Shown: positions 8,115-15,682 of the stretch, piece after piece
Layout: every line of letters begins with the position of its first letter
How positions within the stretch are numbered: the stretch's first letter is position 1
Assembly: GCF_023091225.1 (NCBI RefSeq)
Contig: NZ_JAHWXM010000001.1
Span: 1,116,001 to 1,180,000, forward strand
Direction of reading: 5' to 3'
Length of the DNA stretch: 64,000 nucleotides
Origin: Microbacterium galbinum
GTDB taxonomy: Bacteria > Actinomycetota > Actinomycetes > Actinomycetales > Microbacteriaceae
Made by a program: the position numbers and the translations under genes
The notes under the pieces: generated by a model
The model's input: only the letters and a program-made list of their open reading frames with translations
What the model was told of the DNA's origin: nothing
Databases searched by the model: none

Positions 8115-8180
8115 GTGGCCGGATCGGGCCCTTCGACAGGCTCAGGGAACGATCCTGGGCTCGGGACCCGATCCGGCCAC
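8115..8180 (+). terminator. Long hairpin between binding protein and beta-galactosidase genes
   Basis: A perfect 14-bp stem, GTGGCCGGATCGGG (8115-8128) with its complement at 8167-8180, encloses a 38-base loop. The loop and stem shoulder hold a copy of the dispersed repeat CCCTTCGACAGGCTCAGGG (8130-8148). It probably acts as a partial terminator or mRNA-stabilising structure inside the operon. Confidence 0.7.
8130..8148 (+). repeat. Short dispersed repeat, intergenic copy
   Basis: CCCTTCGACAGGCTCAGGG. It matches the reverse complement of the copy at 53691-53709 except for one base in the central ACARG. Confidence 0.75.
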
Positions 8181-8205
8181 TTCTCTACCGAAAGCACTTC
8201 ACATC

Positions 8206-9942
8206 GTGACCTCCTTCACCATCGGCGACACCGACTTCCTCCGCGACGGACGGAAGCACCAGGTCATCGCCGGCGCCCTGCACTACTTCCGCATCCACCC
8301 GGACCAGTGGCAGGACCGCATCCGCAAGGCGCGCCTGATGGGTCTCAACACGATCGAGACCTACGTCGCCTGGAACGCGCACGAACCTCGGCGCGGCGAG
8401 TGGGACGCCACCGGATGGAACGACCTCGGCCGCTTCCTCGACCTCGTGCACGCGGAGGGGATGGACGCGATCGTGCGCCCCGGACCGTACATCTGCGCCG
8501 AGTGGCACAACGGCGGCCTGCCGACCTGGCTGACCGCCGGCGAGCGCGCTCTGCGCTCCTCCGATCCGGCGTTCCTCGCCGATATCAGCGCCTACCTGCG
8601 CCGCGTGTACGAGATCGTCGCCCCGCGGCAGATCGACCGCGGAGGTCCCGTCGTGCTCGTGCAGATCGAGAACGAGTACGGCGCCTACGGCTCCGACAAG
8701 GCCTACCTCGAAGCCCTCGTCGCCCTCACCCGCGAGGCCGGGATCACAGTGCCGCTCACGACCGTCGATCAGCCTACCGATCAGATGCTCGCCGATGGCA
8801 GCCTGCCCGAGCTCCACAAGACCGGCTCGTTCGGATCGCGCAGCACCGAGCGTCTCGCGACCCTGCGCGCGCACCAGCCCACCGGGCCCCTCATGTGCTC
8901 CGAGTTCTGGGACGGATGGTTCGACTGGTGGGGCGGGGTGCACCACACGACCGACGTGGATGCCGCGGCATCCGATCTCGACGCCCTGCTCGCCGCAGGA
9001 GCGTCGGTGAACATCTACATGTTCCACGGCGGCACGAACTTCGGCCTGACGAACGGCGCGAACCACAAGGGCCGCTACCTCCCGATCGTCACGTCGTACG
9101 ACTACGACGCCCCGCTCGACGAGGCCGGCGATCCGACGGAGAAGTTCTTCGCCTTCCGCGACGTGATCGCGAAGTACGCACCCGTCCCCGACGAGCTGCC
9201 CGCGCCCCGGGCATCCGCCCCGGTCGCGAGCGTCGAACTCACGCCCGCCGGCGCATGGACGGATGCCGCGGCATCCGCTTCTCCTGCTCCACTCCCGGCC
9301 ACCTTCGATGAATTGGGGCACCTCAGCGCCCTCGTGCGCTACGACCTGGCCCTTCCTCCGATGAGCGGCCCCGGGCTGCTCACGGTCGAGGAGGTGCGCG
9401 ACCTCGCCTGGGTGAGCGTCGACGGCCTGCCCGTCGGCACCCTGTCGCGCACGCGGCACGACCAGGCGCTGCGGATCCCCGCCGGTCGCACCCTCAGCAT
9501 CCTCGTCGAGGAGCAGGGTCGCGTGAACTACGACCATCGTCTCGGCGAGGAGAAGGGCCTGATCGGCGCTCCGATGCTCGATGGTGCGCCCCTCGGCGAC
9601 TGGACCTCGACTCCGCTCGACGTGCAGGCCATCGCCGACGAGGTCGCGACCCGCACCGCCCCCCGATCGGGCGACGGCCCGCGCGCCTGGACGGGTGACC
9701 TCGTGCTGGATGCTCCGGCCGACCTCTTCCTCGACACCGGCGCGTGGAGCAAGGGATACGCGTTCGTGAACGGGTTCTTCCTCGGCCGCTACTGGCGCAA
9801 CGGTCCGCAGCGCACGCTGTTCGTTCCCGCGCCGGCGACCCGCGCCGGGGAGAACCGCGTCGTCGTCCTCGAGCTCGAGGAACTGCTCTCGCCGCGTGCG
9901 GAGTTCGTGCGCGGACTGTGCCTGGGCGACACCGAGGAGTGA
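8206..9942 (+). CDS. Beta-galactosidase, glycoside hydrolase family 35
   Basis: A 578-residue GH35 enzyme that removes terminal beta-galactosyl residues. No signal peptide is present, so it acts in the cytoplasm on imported galactosides. The catalytic barrel occupies about residues 1-330: GALHYFRI near 23, NTIETYVAWNAHEP near 48, the acid/base motif ENEYG at 155-159 and the nucleophile region SEFWDGWFDWWG (Glu 233). The C-terminal part holds beta-sandwich domains with a GH35-type ending (NGFFLGRYW). The start is GTG 8206, with only a weak AAAG upstream. It is the last gene of the LacI-controlled operon and gives the best clue to the transporter's cargo. Confidence 0.93.
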   Translation: MTSFTIGDTDFLRDGRKHQVIAGALHYFRIHPDQWQDRIRKARLMGLNTIETYVAWNAHEPRRGEWDATGWNDLGRFLDLVHAEGMDAIVRPGPYICAEWHNGGLPTWLTAGERALRSSDPAFLADISAYLRRVYEIVAPRQIDRGGPVVLVQIENEYGAYGSDKAYLEALVALTREAGITVPLTTVDQPTDQMLADGSLPELHKTGSFGSRSTERLATLRAHQPTGPLMCSEFWDGWFDWWGGVHHTTDVDAAASDLDALLAAGASVNIYMFHGGTNFGLTNGANHKGRYLPIVTSYDYDAPLDEAGDPTEKFFAFRDVIAKYAPVPDELPAPRASAPVASVELTPAGAWTDAAASASPAPLPATFDELGHLSALVRYDLALPPMSGPGLLTVEEVRDLAWVSVDGLPVGTLSRTRHDQALRIPAGRTLSILVEEQGRVNYDHRLGEEKGLIGAPMLDGAPLGDWTSTPLDVQAIADEVATRTAPRSGDGPRAWTGDLVLDAPADLFLDTGAWSKGYAFVNGFFLGRYWRNGPQRTLFVPAPATRAGENRVVVLELEELLSPRAEFVRGLCLGDTEE

Positions 9943-9966
9943 CCGTACCCGGCGAAAGCCGAGGGC

Positions 9967-10464
9967 TCAGACGTCGCCGCGGTGCTGCTGCCAGATCGCT
10001 GCCGTGGGCGGCGTGACGCCCTCGGCACGGATGCGCTGCCAGTTGCGTCCGCCACGACCGAAGGCGGCCTGCACGGCACCGGGGACGACGCTCTCCTCGA
10101 TCGGCTCGAGGATCCAGTCGCAGCGGCGCACGTGCACGAGGTCCGCGGCGAGCGCCTCCGCCATGGCGTCGTAGGTCCACGGGCCGGTGAGCCGCCCGAG
10201 GTAGCTCAGGCCGTCGATGTCGCGCGTCCAGACGTAGGCCCCGATCGGCGCCTTGGCGAAGCGCTCGATCCTCCACGCCAAACGGATGCCGCTCTGCTCG
10301 TCGGCGCGGGCGAGCGCGGACTCCAGAGTCGTCGGCGACGGCGACACCCGGCCGCCGATGCCGCAGATCCCGAGCGCGAGCGCCCGCTCGGCGCCGACAC
10401 CCCGCGGCACGGCGTCATCGCGTGAACGCATCGGGGCCCGGTAGACGGGCATTTCGGTCGCCAT
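9967..10464 (-). CDS. Conserved hypothetical protein
   Basis: 165 residues, soluble, with no membrane segment or signal. Visible stretches are YLGRLTGPWTYD, DLVHVRRCDWI and VPGAVQAAFGRGGRNWQRI. This pattern recalls small PUA/EVE-like domains seen near restriction-type proteins in actinobacteria, but that link is weak and no function is claimed. ATG 10464 is preceded by GAGGGGA on the minus strand, with a TAGAGT -10 candidate (10493-10488) giving a leader of about 18 bases. It is convergent with the GH35 gene and divergent from the MHS transporter gene. Confidence 0.75.
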   Translation of the reverse strand: MATEMPVYRAPMRSRDDAVPRGVGAERALALGICGIGGRVSPSPTTLESALARADEQSGIRLAWRIERFAKAPIGAYVWTRDIDGLSYLGRLTGPWTYDAMAEALAADLVHVRRCDWILEPIEESVVPGAVQAAFGRGGRNWQRIRAEGVTPPTAAIWQQHRGDV

Positions 10465-10555
10465 GCAGATGTCCCCTCGTCGGCCCGACTCTACGCATCG
10501 CGTCACACAGAGCCTTCTGACCCCGCCCGGCGTACAGCGAACACTCAGGAAGGCG

Positions 10556-10561
10556 TAAACT
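10556..10561 (+). promoter_or_regulatory. -10 element of the MHS transporter gene
   Basis: TAAACT, with transcription expected to start near 10568, at the left edge of a perfect inverted repeat. No clear -35 was found, as expected for an activator- or repressor-controlled promoter. Confidence 0.5.
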
Positions 10562-10568
10562 CGCCCGA

Positions 10569-10590
10569 GTGCCTCGGTGTACCGAGGCAC
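10569..10590 (+). promoter_or_regulatory. Perfect inverted repeat at the transcription start of the MHS gene
   Basis: GTGCCTCGGT and ACCGAGGCAC form perfect 10-bp arms around a two-base centre. With only two bases between the arms it suits a dimeric repressor site better than an RNA hairpin. It lies between the predicted start (10568) and the AAGGAG ribosome-binding site. Confidence 0.65.
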
Positions 10591-10608
10591 TTATTCCTAA
10601 GGAGCAGC

Positions 10609-12069
10609 ATGAGTACGACCACAGCGCCGGCGAATCCCCGCTCGCGTGTCATCACCGCGAGCCTGGTCGGCACGACCATCGAGTTCTACGACTTCTACGC
10701 TTACGCCACGGCGGCCGTGCTCGTGTTCCCGGTCCTCTTCTTCCCGACCGGCAACGACACCACCTCCCTCCTCGCCTCGTTCGGTGTCTTCGGCGCGGCG
10801 ATGGTCGCCCGCCCCATCGGCGCGGTGGTCTTCGGACACTTCGGCGACAAGTACGGCCGCAAGGCGACGCTCGTCGCCTCGCTGCTCACGATGGGTATCG
10901 CGACGTTCCTCATCGGGCTCCTGCCCACCTTCCAGCAGATCGGCTGGGTGGCCGCCCTCCTGCTGCTGATCATGCGTCTCGCGCAGGGCTTCGCGCTCGG
11001 CGGCGAGTGGTCGGGTGCGGCCCTGGTCGCCACCGAGAACGCCCCGAAGGGCAAGCGCGCCTGGTACGGCACCTTCCCGCAGCTCGGCGCCCCGCTCGGG
11101 TTCATCATCGCGAACCTGCTGTTCCTCAGCATCAACTGGCTGCTCCCCCACGCCGAGAACCCGGCGCTGAAGTCCGAGGCGTTCCTCTCGTGGGGCTGGC
11201 GCATCCCGTTCCTGTTCTCCGCCGTGATGGTCATCATCGGCCTCTGGGTGCGTCTGCGCCTCGTCGAGTCCGACACCTTCAAGAAGGCCGAGACCAAGGG
11301 CACGATCCGCAAGCTCCCGCTCGCGACCGTCTTCCGCCACCACTGGAAGCAGCTCATCCTCGGCACGTTCTTCATGCTGGCCACGTACGTGCTGTTCTAC
11401 CTGATGACGAACTTCACGCTGTCGTACGGCACGAAGGCGGCCTCGCTCGAGACGGCATCCGCCGCCGCGCAGGCCGCCGCGGAGGCCGCCGGCAACGACT
11501 TCGACGCGTCGGCGTTCGCCGCCCAGTTCTACCCCGGTCTCGGCTTCGGCTACACGGACTTCGTGCTCATGCAGATCATCGGTGTCGTGTTCTTCGGAAT
11601 CTTCACCCTGCTGTCGGGTCCGATCGCCGACAAGATCGGCCGCCGCAAGCTGCTGCTCTGGGTCACGGGCCTCATCATCATCTTCGGTCTGACGTTCAAC
11701 GCATTCCTGCTGCCTGCCGTCGACCCGAAGTTCACCGGTGCTCTCGCCCAGGCGTTCCTCGTGTTCGGCTTCATGCTCATGGGCGCCACTTTCGGCCCGA
11801 TGGGCGCCCTGCTGCCCGAGCTCTTCCCGACGAACGTGCGCTACTCGGGCTCGGCGATCTCGTACAACGTCTCGTCGATCCTCGGCGCGGCCGTCGCACC
11901 CCTCATCGCGGTGTGGCTGTGGCAGGCGGGCGGCGGCGCCCCGTGGCTCGTGGGTCTGTACCTCTCGTCGATGGGTGTTCTCACGTTCATCGCCCTGGTG
12001 CTCTCGAAGGAGACGAAGGACGTCGACTACGAGGACGACCTCGGCGTGGCGGCGACGCCGCAGCCGTAA
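10609..12069 (+). CDS. MHS-family MFS transporter (metabolite:H+ symporter type)
   Basis: A 486-residue major facilitator with about twelve helices. The metabolite:proton symporter subfamily signatures are present: TIEFYDFYAYATAAVLVFP at the first helix, GHFGDKYGRKATL between helices 2 and 3, and RLAQGFALGGEWSGAALVATE. Relatives carry osmolytes, dicarboxylates or aromatic acids, and the cargo here cannot be read. A 35-residue Ala-rich loop (about 280-315) sits between helices 7 and 8. ATG 10609 follows AAGGAG at 10599-10604. It is monocistronic, ending at a convergent terminator. An operator-like palindrome upstream implies dedicated regulation. Confidence 0.92.
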   Translation: MSTTTAPANPRSRVITASLVGTTIEFYDFYAYATAAVLVFPVLFFPTGNDTTSLLASFGVFGAAMVARPIGAVVFGHFGDKYGRKATLVASLLTMGIATFLIGLLPTFQQIGWVAALLLLIMRLAQGFALGGEWSGAALVATENAPKGKRAWYGTFPQLGAPLGFIIANLLFLSINWLLPHAENPALKSEAFLSWGWRIPFLFSAVMVIIGLWVRLRLVESDTFKKAETKGTIRKLPLATVFRHHWKQLILGTFFMLATYVLFYLMTNFTLSYGTKAASLETASAAAQAAAEAAGNDFDASAFAAQFYPGLGFGYTDFVLMQIIGVVFFGIFTLLSGPIADKIGRRKLLLWVTGLIIIFGLTFNAFLLPAVDPKFTGALAQAFLVFGFMLMGATFGPMGALLPELFPTNVRYSGSAISYNVSSILGAAVAPLIAVWLWQAGGGAPWLVGLYLSSMGVLTFIALVLSKETKDVDYEDDLGVAATPQP

Positions 12070-12085
12070 CGGCATCAGTCACCGC

Positions 12086-12134
12086 AGAACGCCTCTGGGC
12101 CCCTGGCACGAACTCAGGGATCCGGGGGCGTTCT
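12086..12134. terminator. Convergent terminator hairpin
   Basis: AGAACGCC (12086-12093) pairs with GGCGTTCT (12127-12134) between the ends of the MHS transporter and LD-carboxypeptidase genes, suitable for both strands. Confidence 0.6.
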
Positions 12135-12157
12135 CGCGTTCCCCCGACGGTCGCGAG

Positions 12158-13189
12158 TCAGTAGTCGGCGAAGATCCGGTGGGCGACGCCGTCGAGGGTC
12201 ATCGTGCCGCCGTAGGGCACGATCCACTGCGGGCGGGTGTGTCCGAAGGGCGGGCCGACGCACACCACCGCCTCCGGGTTGTAGCGCGTGACGACGTCGA
12301 TCACGACGTCGCGCTGGACCGCGCGCAGGGCGCGCGCCTCCTCGGCGGACGGCGAGAAGTCGAAGTCGCTCACCGGCGGTCGCGCGACCACCACCCCTGC
12401 GACAGCCGAGAGGATGCCGCGCTCCCCCAGCCCGCGCAGCCATCGGTGCACCCAACTCGCCGGCGGACGCTCCTCACTCGTCTCCAGCAACAGGATCGAC
12501 CCGGCGAGATCATCGATCACCGGCAGGCGGTCGGCGAGGGCGAGGCTGTCGATGACCTCGAGGCATCCGCCCCAGGTCCGCCCCGAGACCGTGCGCGCAG
12601 GCCCCGCCCACGTCCACGCTTCCGTCGGGGTCCGATCGCCGAACTCGGTCAACGCACGCGGATCGGTCCAGCGGCGACCGATGTCCTCGGACTCCCCCGG
12701 TTCGGTGATCTCGACCGTGCCGCGGTCGAGGAGCGCCGCACGCAGCGACAGCAGGTGCACGTCGTCGACGGCGGCGCCCGGCCCCAGGTGAACAGCGGTC
12801 GAGCCGCCGTAGTACCCGCGGATGCCGAGCTCCCAGAGCCAGTTGAGGATGTTCGTGTTGTCGCTGTACCCGAGGAACGGCTTGGGATCGGCGAGCGCCA
12901 GCGCGGGATCGAGGTGCGGCACGACGAGGATCTGATCGTCGCCGCCGATGGTCGCCAGGATCGCTCGGATGCTCGGATCGGCGAACGCCGCATTGACGTC
13001 GGCGGCCCGTGCTTCCGGACTCGCGCCGAGGAGGCGCGTCGTCGGGTACTCGACGGGGACGAGTCCGGTGAGCTCGGCGAGCCGTCTCATCGCCTGCTCG
13101 TGGATCTCGGGTGCGGTGGCCGGAGCGGCGAAGGCGGGAGACAGCACGGCGATGTGGTCGCCGGGTCGGAGTGCGGGAGTGTCGAGCAT
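12158..13189 (-). CDS. LD-carboxypeptidase, peptidase family S66
   Basis: 343 residues, cytoplasmic. S66 enzymes cleave the L,D-bond of murein tetrapeptides during wall recycling (LdcA) or inactivate microcin C-like peptides (MccF). Visible family features are RPGDHIAVLSPAF at the N-terminus, the nucleophile Ser in GYSDNTNIL (about residue 108), TWGGCLEV, LLLETSEE and the C-terminal His in GPPFGHTRPQ. LdcA is the more likely role because the window also holds murQ and a sugar kinase for wall recycling, though they are not adjacent. It is divergent from a tiny HTH gene, and its start shows the leaderless CAGACT-N6-ATG arrangement. Confidence 0.9.
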   Translation of the reverse strand: MLDTPALRPGDHIAVLSPAFAAPATAPEIHEQAMRRLAELTGLVPVEYPTTRLLGASPEARAADVNAAFADPSIRAILATIGGDDQILVVPHLDPALALADPKPFLGYSDNTNILNWLWELGIRGYYGGSTAVHLGPGAAVDDVHLLSLRAALLDRGTVEITEPGESEDIGRRWTDPRALTEFGDRTPTEAWTWAGPARTVSGRTWGGCLEVIDSLALADRLPVIDDLAGSILLLETSEERPPASWVHRWLRGLGERGILSAVAGVVVARPPVSDFDFSPSAEEARALRAVQRDVVIDVVTRYNPEAVVCVGPPFGHTRPQWIVPYGGTMTLDGVAHRIFADY

Positions 13190-13195
13190 CCGCCC

Positions 13196-13201
13196 AGTCT
13201 G
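13196..13201 (-). promoter_or_regulatory. -10 element (CAGACT) of a probable leaderless transcript
   Basis: On the minus strand CAGACT is followed by six bases and then the ATG at 13189 of the LD-carboxypeptidase gene. There is no separate ribosome-binding site. Confidence 0.45.
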
Positions 13202-13214
13202 CCAATCACGGGTT

Positions 13215-13269
13215 CGAATCGCTCACTTCGCCGTTTCGCCGGGTCGGAATCGACGAAGCGAGCAATTCG
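13215..13269. promoter_or_regulatory. Imperfect inverted repeat in the divergent promoter region
   Basis: CGAATCGCTCACTTCG (13215-13230) matches the reverse complement of CGAAGCGAGCAATTCG (13254-13269) at 14 of 16 positions, with a 23-base spacer. It lies just upstream of the -35 for the small HTH gene and is a candidate operator. Confidence 0.5.
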
Positions 13270-13284
13270 AAACGTCAATTCGGG

Positions 13285-13313
13285 TTGACGCCGGCTCAGG
13301 TGTCAACTAGCAT
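13285..13313 (+). promoter_or_regulatory. Promoter of the small HTH gene, leaderless
   Basis: TTGACG (13285-13290), a 17-bp spacer and TAGCAT (13308-13313), followed by six bases and the ATG at 13320. This is the best complete promoter of the leaderless type in the window. Confidence 0.7.
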
Positions 13314-13319
13314 TGACGC

Positions 13320-13526
13320 ATGAGCATCCGCACTGCGATCGCGACCGACCCCGAGGGCGAGCCCCTCGCCGAGCTGAACCGGCTCACGGCACTCCGCCGC
13401 GAGATCTCGCGCGCCGAGGAGGCCCAGGTGCGCCGGGCGCGCAACGGCGGCTACTCCTGGCAGGCCATCGCCAGCGCCCTCGGCGTATCGAAGCAGGCCG
13501 CGCACCGCCGGTTCGGGCGATCCTGA
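13320..13526 (+). CDS. Small helix-turn-helix DNA-binding protein
   Basis: Only 68 residues: a charged N-terminal helix (AELNRLTALRREISRAEEAQVRRAR as seen across residues 19-43), then a compact HTH, with YSWQAIASALGVSKQAAHRRFG at the C-terminus. Similar short AsnC- or Trp-repressor-like HTH proteins are common in actinobacteria but have no agreed function. It has no ligand domain, so it may act as an autorepressor or partner protein. Its own promoter has a flanking inverted repeat at 13215-13269. It lies 68 bases before the ABC exporter gene, which it might control. Confidence 0.8.
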   Translation: MSIRTAIATDPEGEPLAELNRLTALRREISRAEEAQVRRARNGGYSWQAIASALGVSKQAAHRRFGRS

Positions 13527-13594
13527 GCGACCGCGGACGCCCTCCGCACGAAGTACGGTCGTAGTACCCCCTTTTTCCCAGAACGAGGTCTTCC

Positions 13595-15496
13595 ATGTCC
13601 CGGACGGCGACACCGCGCCGACGCGGACGCGGCGCGCAGCAGGATGGTCCGCGCGCCACGTTCCGCCAGCTCCTCCCCTTCCTCTTCGAGCACAAGCGCA
13701 CGCTCGTCGTCGTGGCCGTGCTCAGCGTCTTCGGCGCCGCGACCTCGCTGGTGCAACCGCTGCTCGTCGGGCAGGTCATCGAAGCCGTGCAGTCCGGCGG
13801 CACGCTCGGGATCCTGGTGTGGTTGCTGATCGGGTTCGTGATCGTGTCGTCGATCATCTCCGGCTTCCAGCACTACCTGCTGCAGCGCACCGGCACCGCG
13901 GTCGTGCTCTCCAGCCGCCGCAAGCTCATCGCCCGCATCCTGCACCTGCCGACCTCGGAGTTCGACGCGCGCCGCACCGGCGACCTCGTCTCGCGCGTCG
14001 GCACCGACACGACCCTGCTCTACGCCGTGCTCACGCAGGGACTGGCGGATGCCGTCGGCAGCGCCGTGCTCTTCGTGGGAGCCCTCGTGGCGATGCTCGT
14101 GATCGACCCGATCCTCCTGCTACTGATCGTGCTGGTGATCGGCGTCTCCGTCGTCGTCGTGGTGGCGCTCAGCGGCCGCATCCGCACGGCCTCGACCGCG
14201 CAGCAGCAGAAGGTCGGCGAGCTGGCCTCCGGGGTGGAGCGCGCGGTGGGGTCCATCCGCACGATCCGCGCTTCCGGCGCGACCGAGCGCGAGACCGCGA
14301 CCGTGTCGCAGACGGCCGACGAGGCCTACGGCATCGGCGTGCGGATCGCGAAGATCTCCTCGCTCGTGGTTCCGGTCGCGGGCATCGCCCTCCAGCTCTC
14401 GTTGATCGTGGTGCTCGGCGTCGGCGGGTTCCGGGTCGCCGCCGGTGCACTCTCGATCGCCTCGCTGATCGCGTTCATCATGTTCCTGTTCCTGCTGGTC
14501 ATGCCGCTCGCGACGACGTTCGGGGCGATCACCTCGGTCAACCAGGCGCTCGGCGCGCTCGGCCGCATCCAGGAGGTGCTCGAGCTGCCGACCGAGACGC
14601 AGGACGACGAACGGATCGCCGCCGACATCGTGCGCACCGCGACGGCACCGGATGCTGCCGCGATCGAGTTCCGCGACGTGCACTTCCGCTACCCCGACAA
14701 CGTGGTCGCTGCGCGCGAGGCGGCGGCGAAGGCCGCCCGGACGCTGCTCGAAGACGCCCACGTCGAGAAGCCGGAGACGACCCTCGACACCGTTCCCGCA
14801 GCCGACGCCCTCGACCGCGAGGTGCTGCGCGGCGTCTCGTTCGCCGTTCCCCGCGGCGCCCGCGTCGCTCTCGTCGGGCCCAGCGGCGCCGGCAAGAGCA
14901 CGATCCTCTCGCTCGTCGAGCGCTTCTACGACCCGACGGGCGGATCGATCCGCGTGCACGGGCACGACGCGCGCACCTACCCGCGCGACGAGCTGCGCGC
15001 GCACTTCGGCTACGTCGAGCAGGACGCTCCGACCCTCGCCGGCACGCTCGCCGACAACCTGCGGCTCGCCTCGCCCGCGGCGTCCGATGCGGACTGCGAA
15101 CGGGTGCTGCGCGCGGTCAACCTGGGCGACGTGCTCGAGCGCAGCCCCCTGGGCCTTGCGGCACCGGTCGGCGAAGACGGCGTGATGCTCTCGGGCGGCG
15201 AGCGCCAGCGACTCGCGATCGCCCGCGCCCTGCTCACCGACGCTCCGATCCTGCTGCTCGACGAGTCGACCTCCTCGCTCGACGGCGTGAACGAGCAGCG
15301 CATGCGCGAGGCGATCGACGCCGTCTCGAACGACCGCACCCTCGTGGTGATCGCGCACCGCCTCTCGACGGTCGTCGACAGCGACCTCATCGTCGTGCTG
15401 CAGGACGGCGCGGTGGTCGGTCAGGGCACGCACGCGGAGCTCGTCGAGTCGACGCCGCTGTACCGCGACCTCGCCCGCCACCAGCTGCTCGCCTGA
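13595..15496 (+). CDS. ABC exporter, fused membrane and ATPase domains
   Basis: A 633-residue half-transporter of the multidrug/lipid exporter (ABCB-like) type. Six helices run from about residue 36 to 310. The ATPase domain follows, with Walker A GPSGAGKST (428-436), the signature LSGGERQRLA, Walker B ILLLDES and a switch His in VIAHRLST. Oddity: between the A-loop strand (FRYPDN, 365-369) and the strand before Walker A there is an extra segment of about 38 residues (370-408), rich in Ala and Glu and predicted to be helical. It would work as a dimer. Substrate is unknown. Start ATG 13595 is preceded by AACGAGG. Confidence 0.92.
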   Translation: MSRTATPRRRGRGAQQDGPRATFRQLLPFLFEHKRTLVVVAVLSVFGAATSLVQPLLVGQVIEAVQSGGTLGILVWLLIGFVIVSSIISGFQHYLLQRTGTAVVLSSRRKLIARILHLPTSEFDARRTGDLVSRVGTDTTLLYAVLTQGLADAVGSAVLFVGALVAMLVIDPILLLLIVLVIGVSVVVVVALSGRIRTASTAQQQKVGELASGVERAVGSIRTIRASGATERETATVSQTADEAYGIGVRIAKISSLVVPVAGIALQLSLIVVLGVGGFRVAAGALSIASLIAFIMFLFLLVMPLATTFGAITSVNQALGALGRIQEVLELPTETQDDERIAADIVRTATAPDAAAIEFRDVHFRYPDNVVAAREAAAKAARTLLEDAHVEKPETTLDTVPAADALDREVLRGVSFAVPRGARVALVGPSGAGKSTILSLVERFYDPTGGSIRVHGHDARTYPRDELRAHFGYVEQDAPTLAGTLADNLRLASPAASDADCERVLRAVNLGDVLERSPLGLAAPVGEDGVMLSGGERQRLAIARALLTDAPILLLDESTSSLDGVNEQRMREAIDAVSNDRTLVVIAHRLSTVVDSDLIVVLQDGAVVGQGTHAELVESTPLYRDLARHQLLA

Positions 15497-15541
15497 TCCG
15501 AGCGCTGCCCTCGGCCACACGGCGCGACGCGCACGGAAAGA

Positions 15542-15604
15542 CGCGACGGCGGGATACCGGAGACCACTCAGCCATGGGTTCGTCTCCGACATCCCGCCGT
15601 CGCG
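15542..15604. terminator. Large bidirectional hairpin
   Basis: CGCGACGGCGGGAT (15542-15555) pairs perfectly with 15591-15604. After a small internal loop, CGGAGAC (15558-15564) pairs with GTCTCCG (15582-15588). It sits between the convergent ABC exporter and pckG genes. Confidence 0.7.
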
Positions 15605-15640
15605 GGTCTGTGCGCGCGTCCTGCGATGAGGACCCGCAGA

Positions 15641-15666
15641 GGTGCCGGCTCCCCCTAACCGGCACC
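15641..15666 (-). terminator. Terminator hairpin of pckG
   Basis: GGTGCCGG (15641-15648) pairs with CCGGCACC (15659-15666) around a 10-base loop, 17 bases beyond the pckG stop on the minus strand. Confidence 0.65.
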
Positions 15667-15682
15667 TGGCCCTGCGCTCCGG

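Noticed and set aside
13209..13220. tRNA T-arm or attachment-site-like sequence GGGTTCGAATC
   Set aside because: No acceptor, D-arm or anticodon stem can be folded around it and no integrase is nearby; it is better explained as part of the inverted repeat at 13215-13269.
13190..13319. An additional small gene in the divergent LD-carboxypeptidase/HTH region
   Set aside because: Short frames there lack a start with good context and overlap the promoter elements; the region is explained by regulatory sequences.
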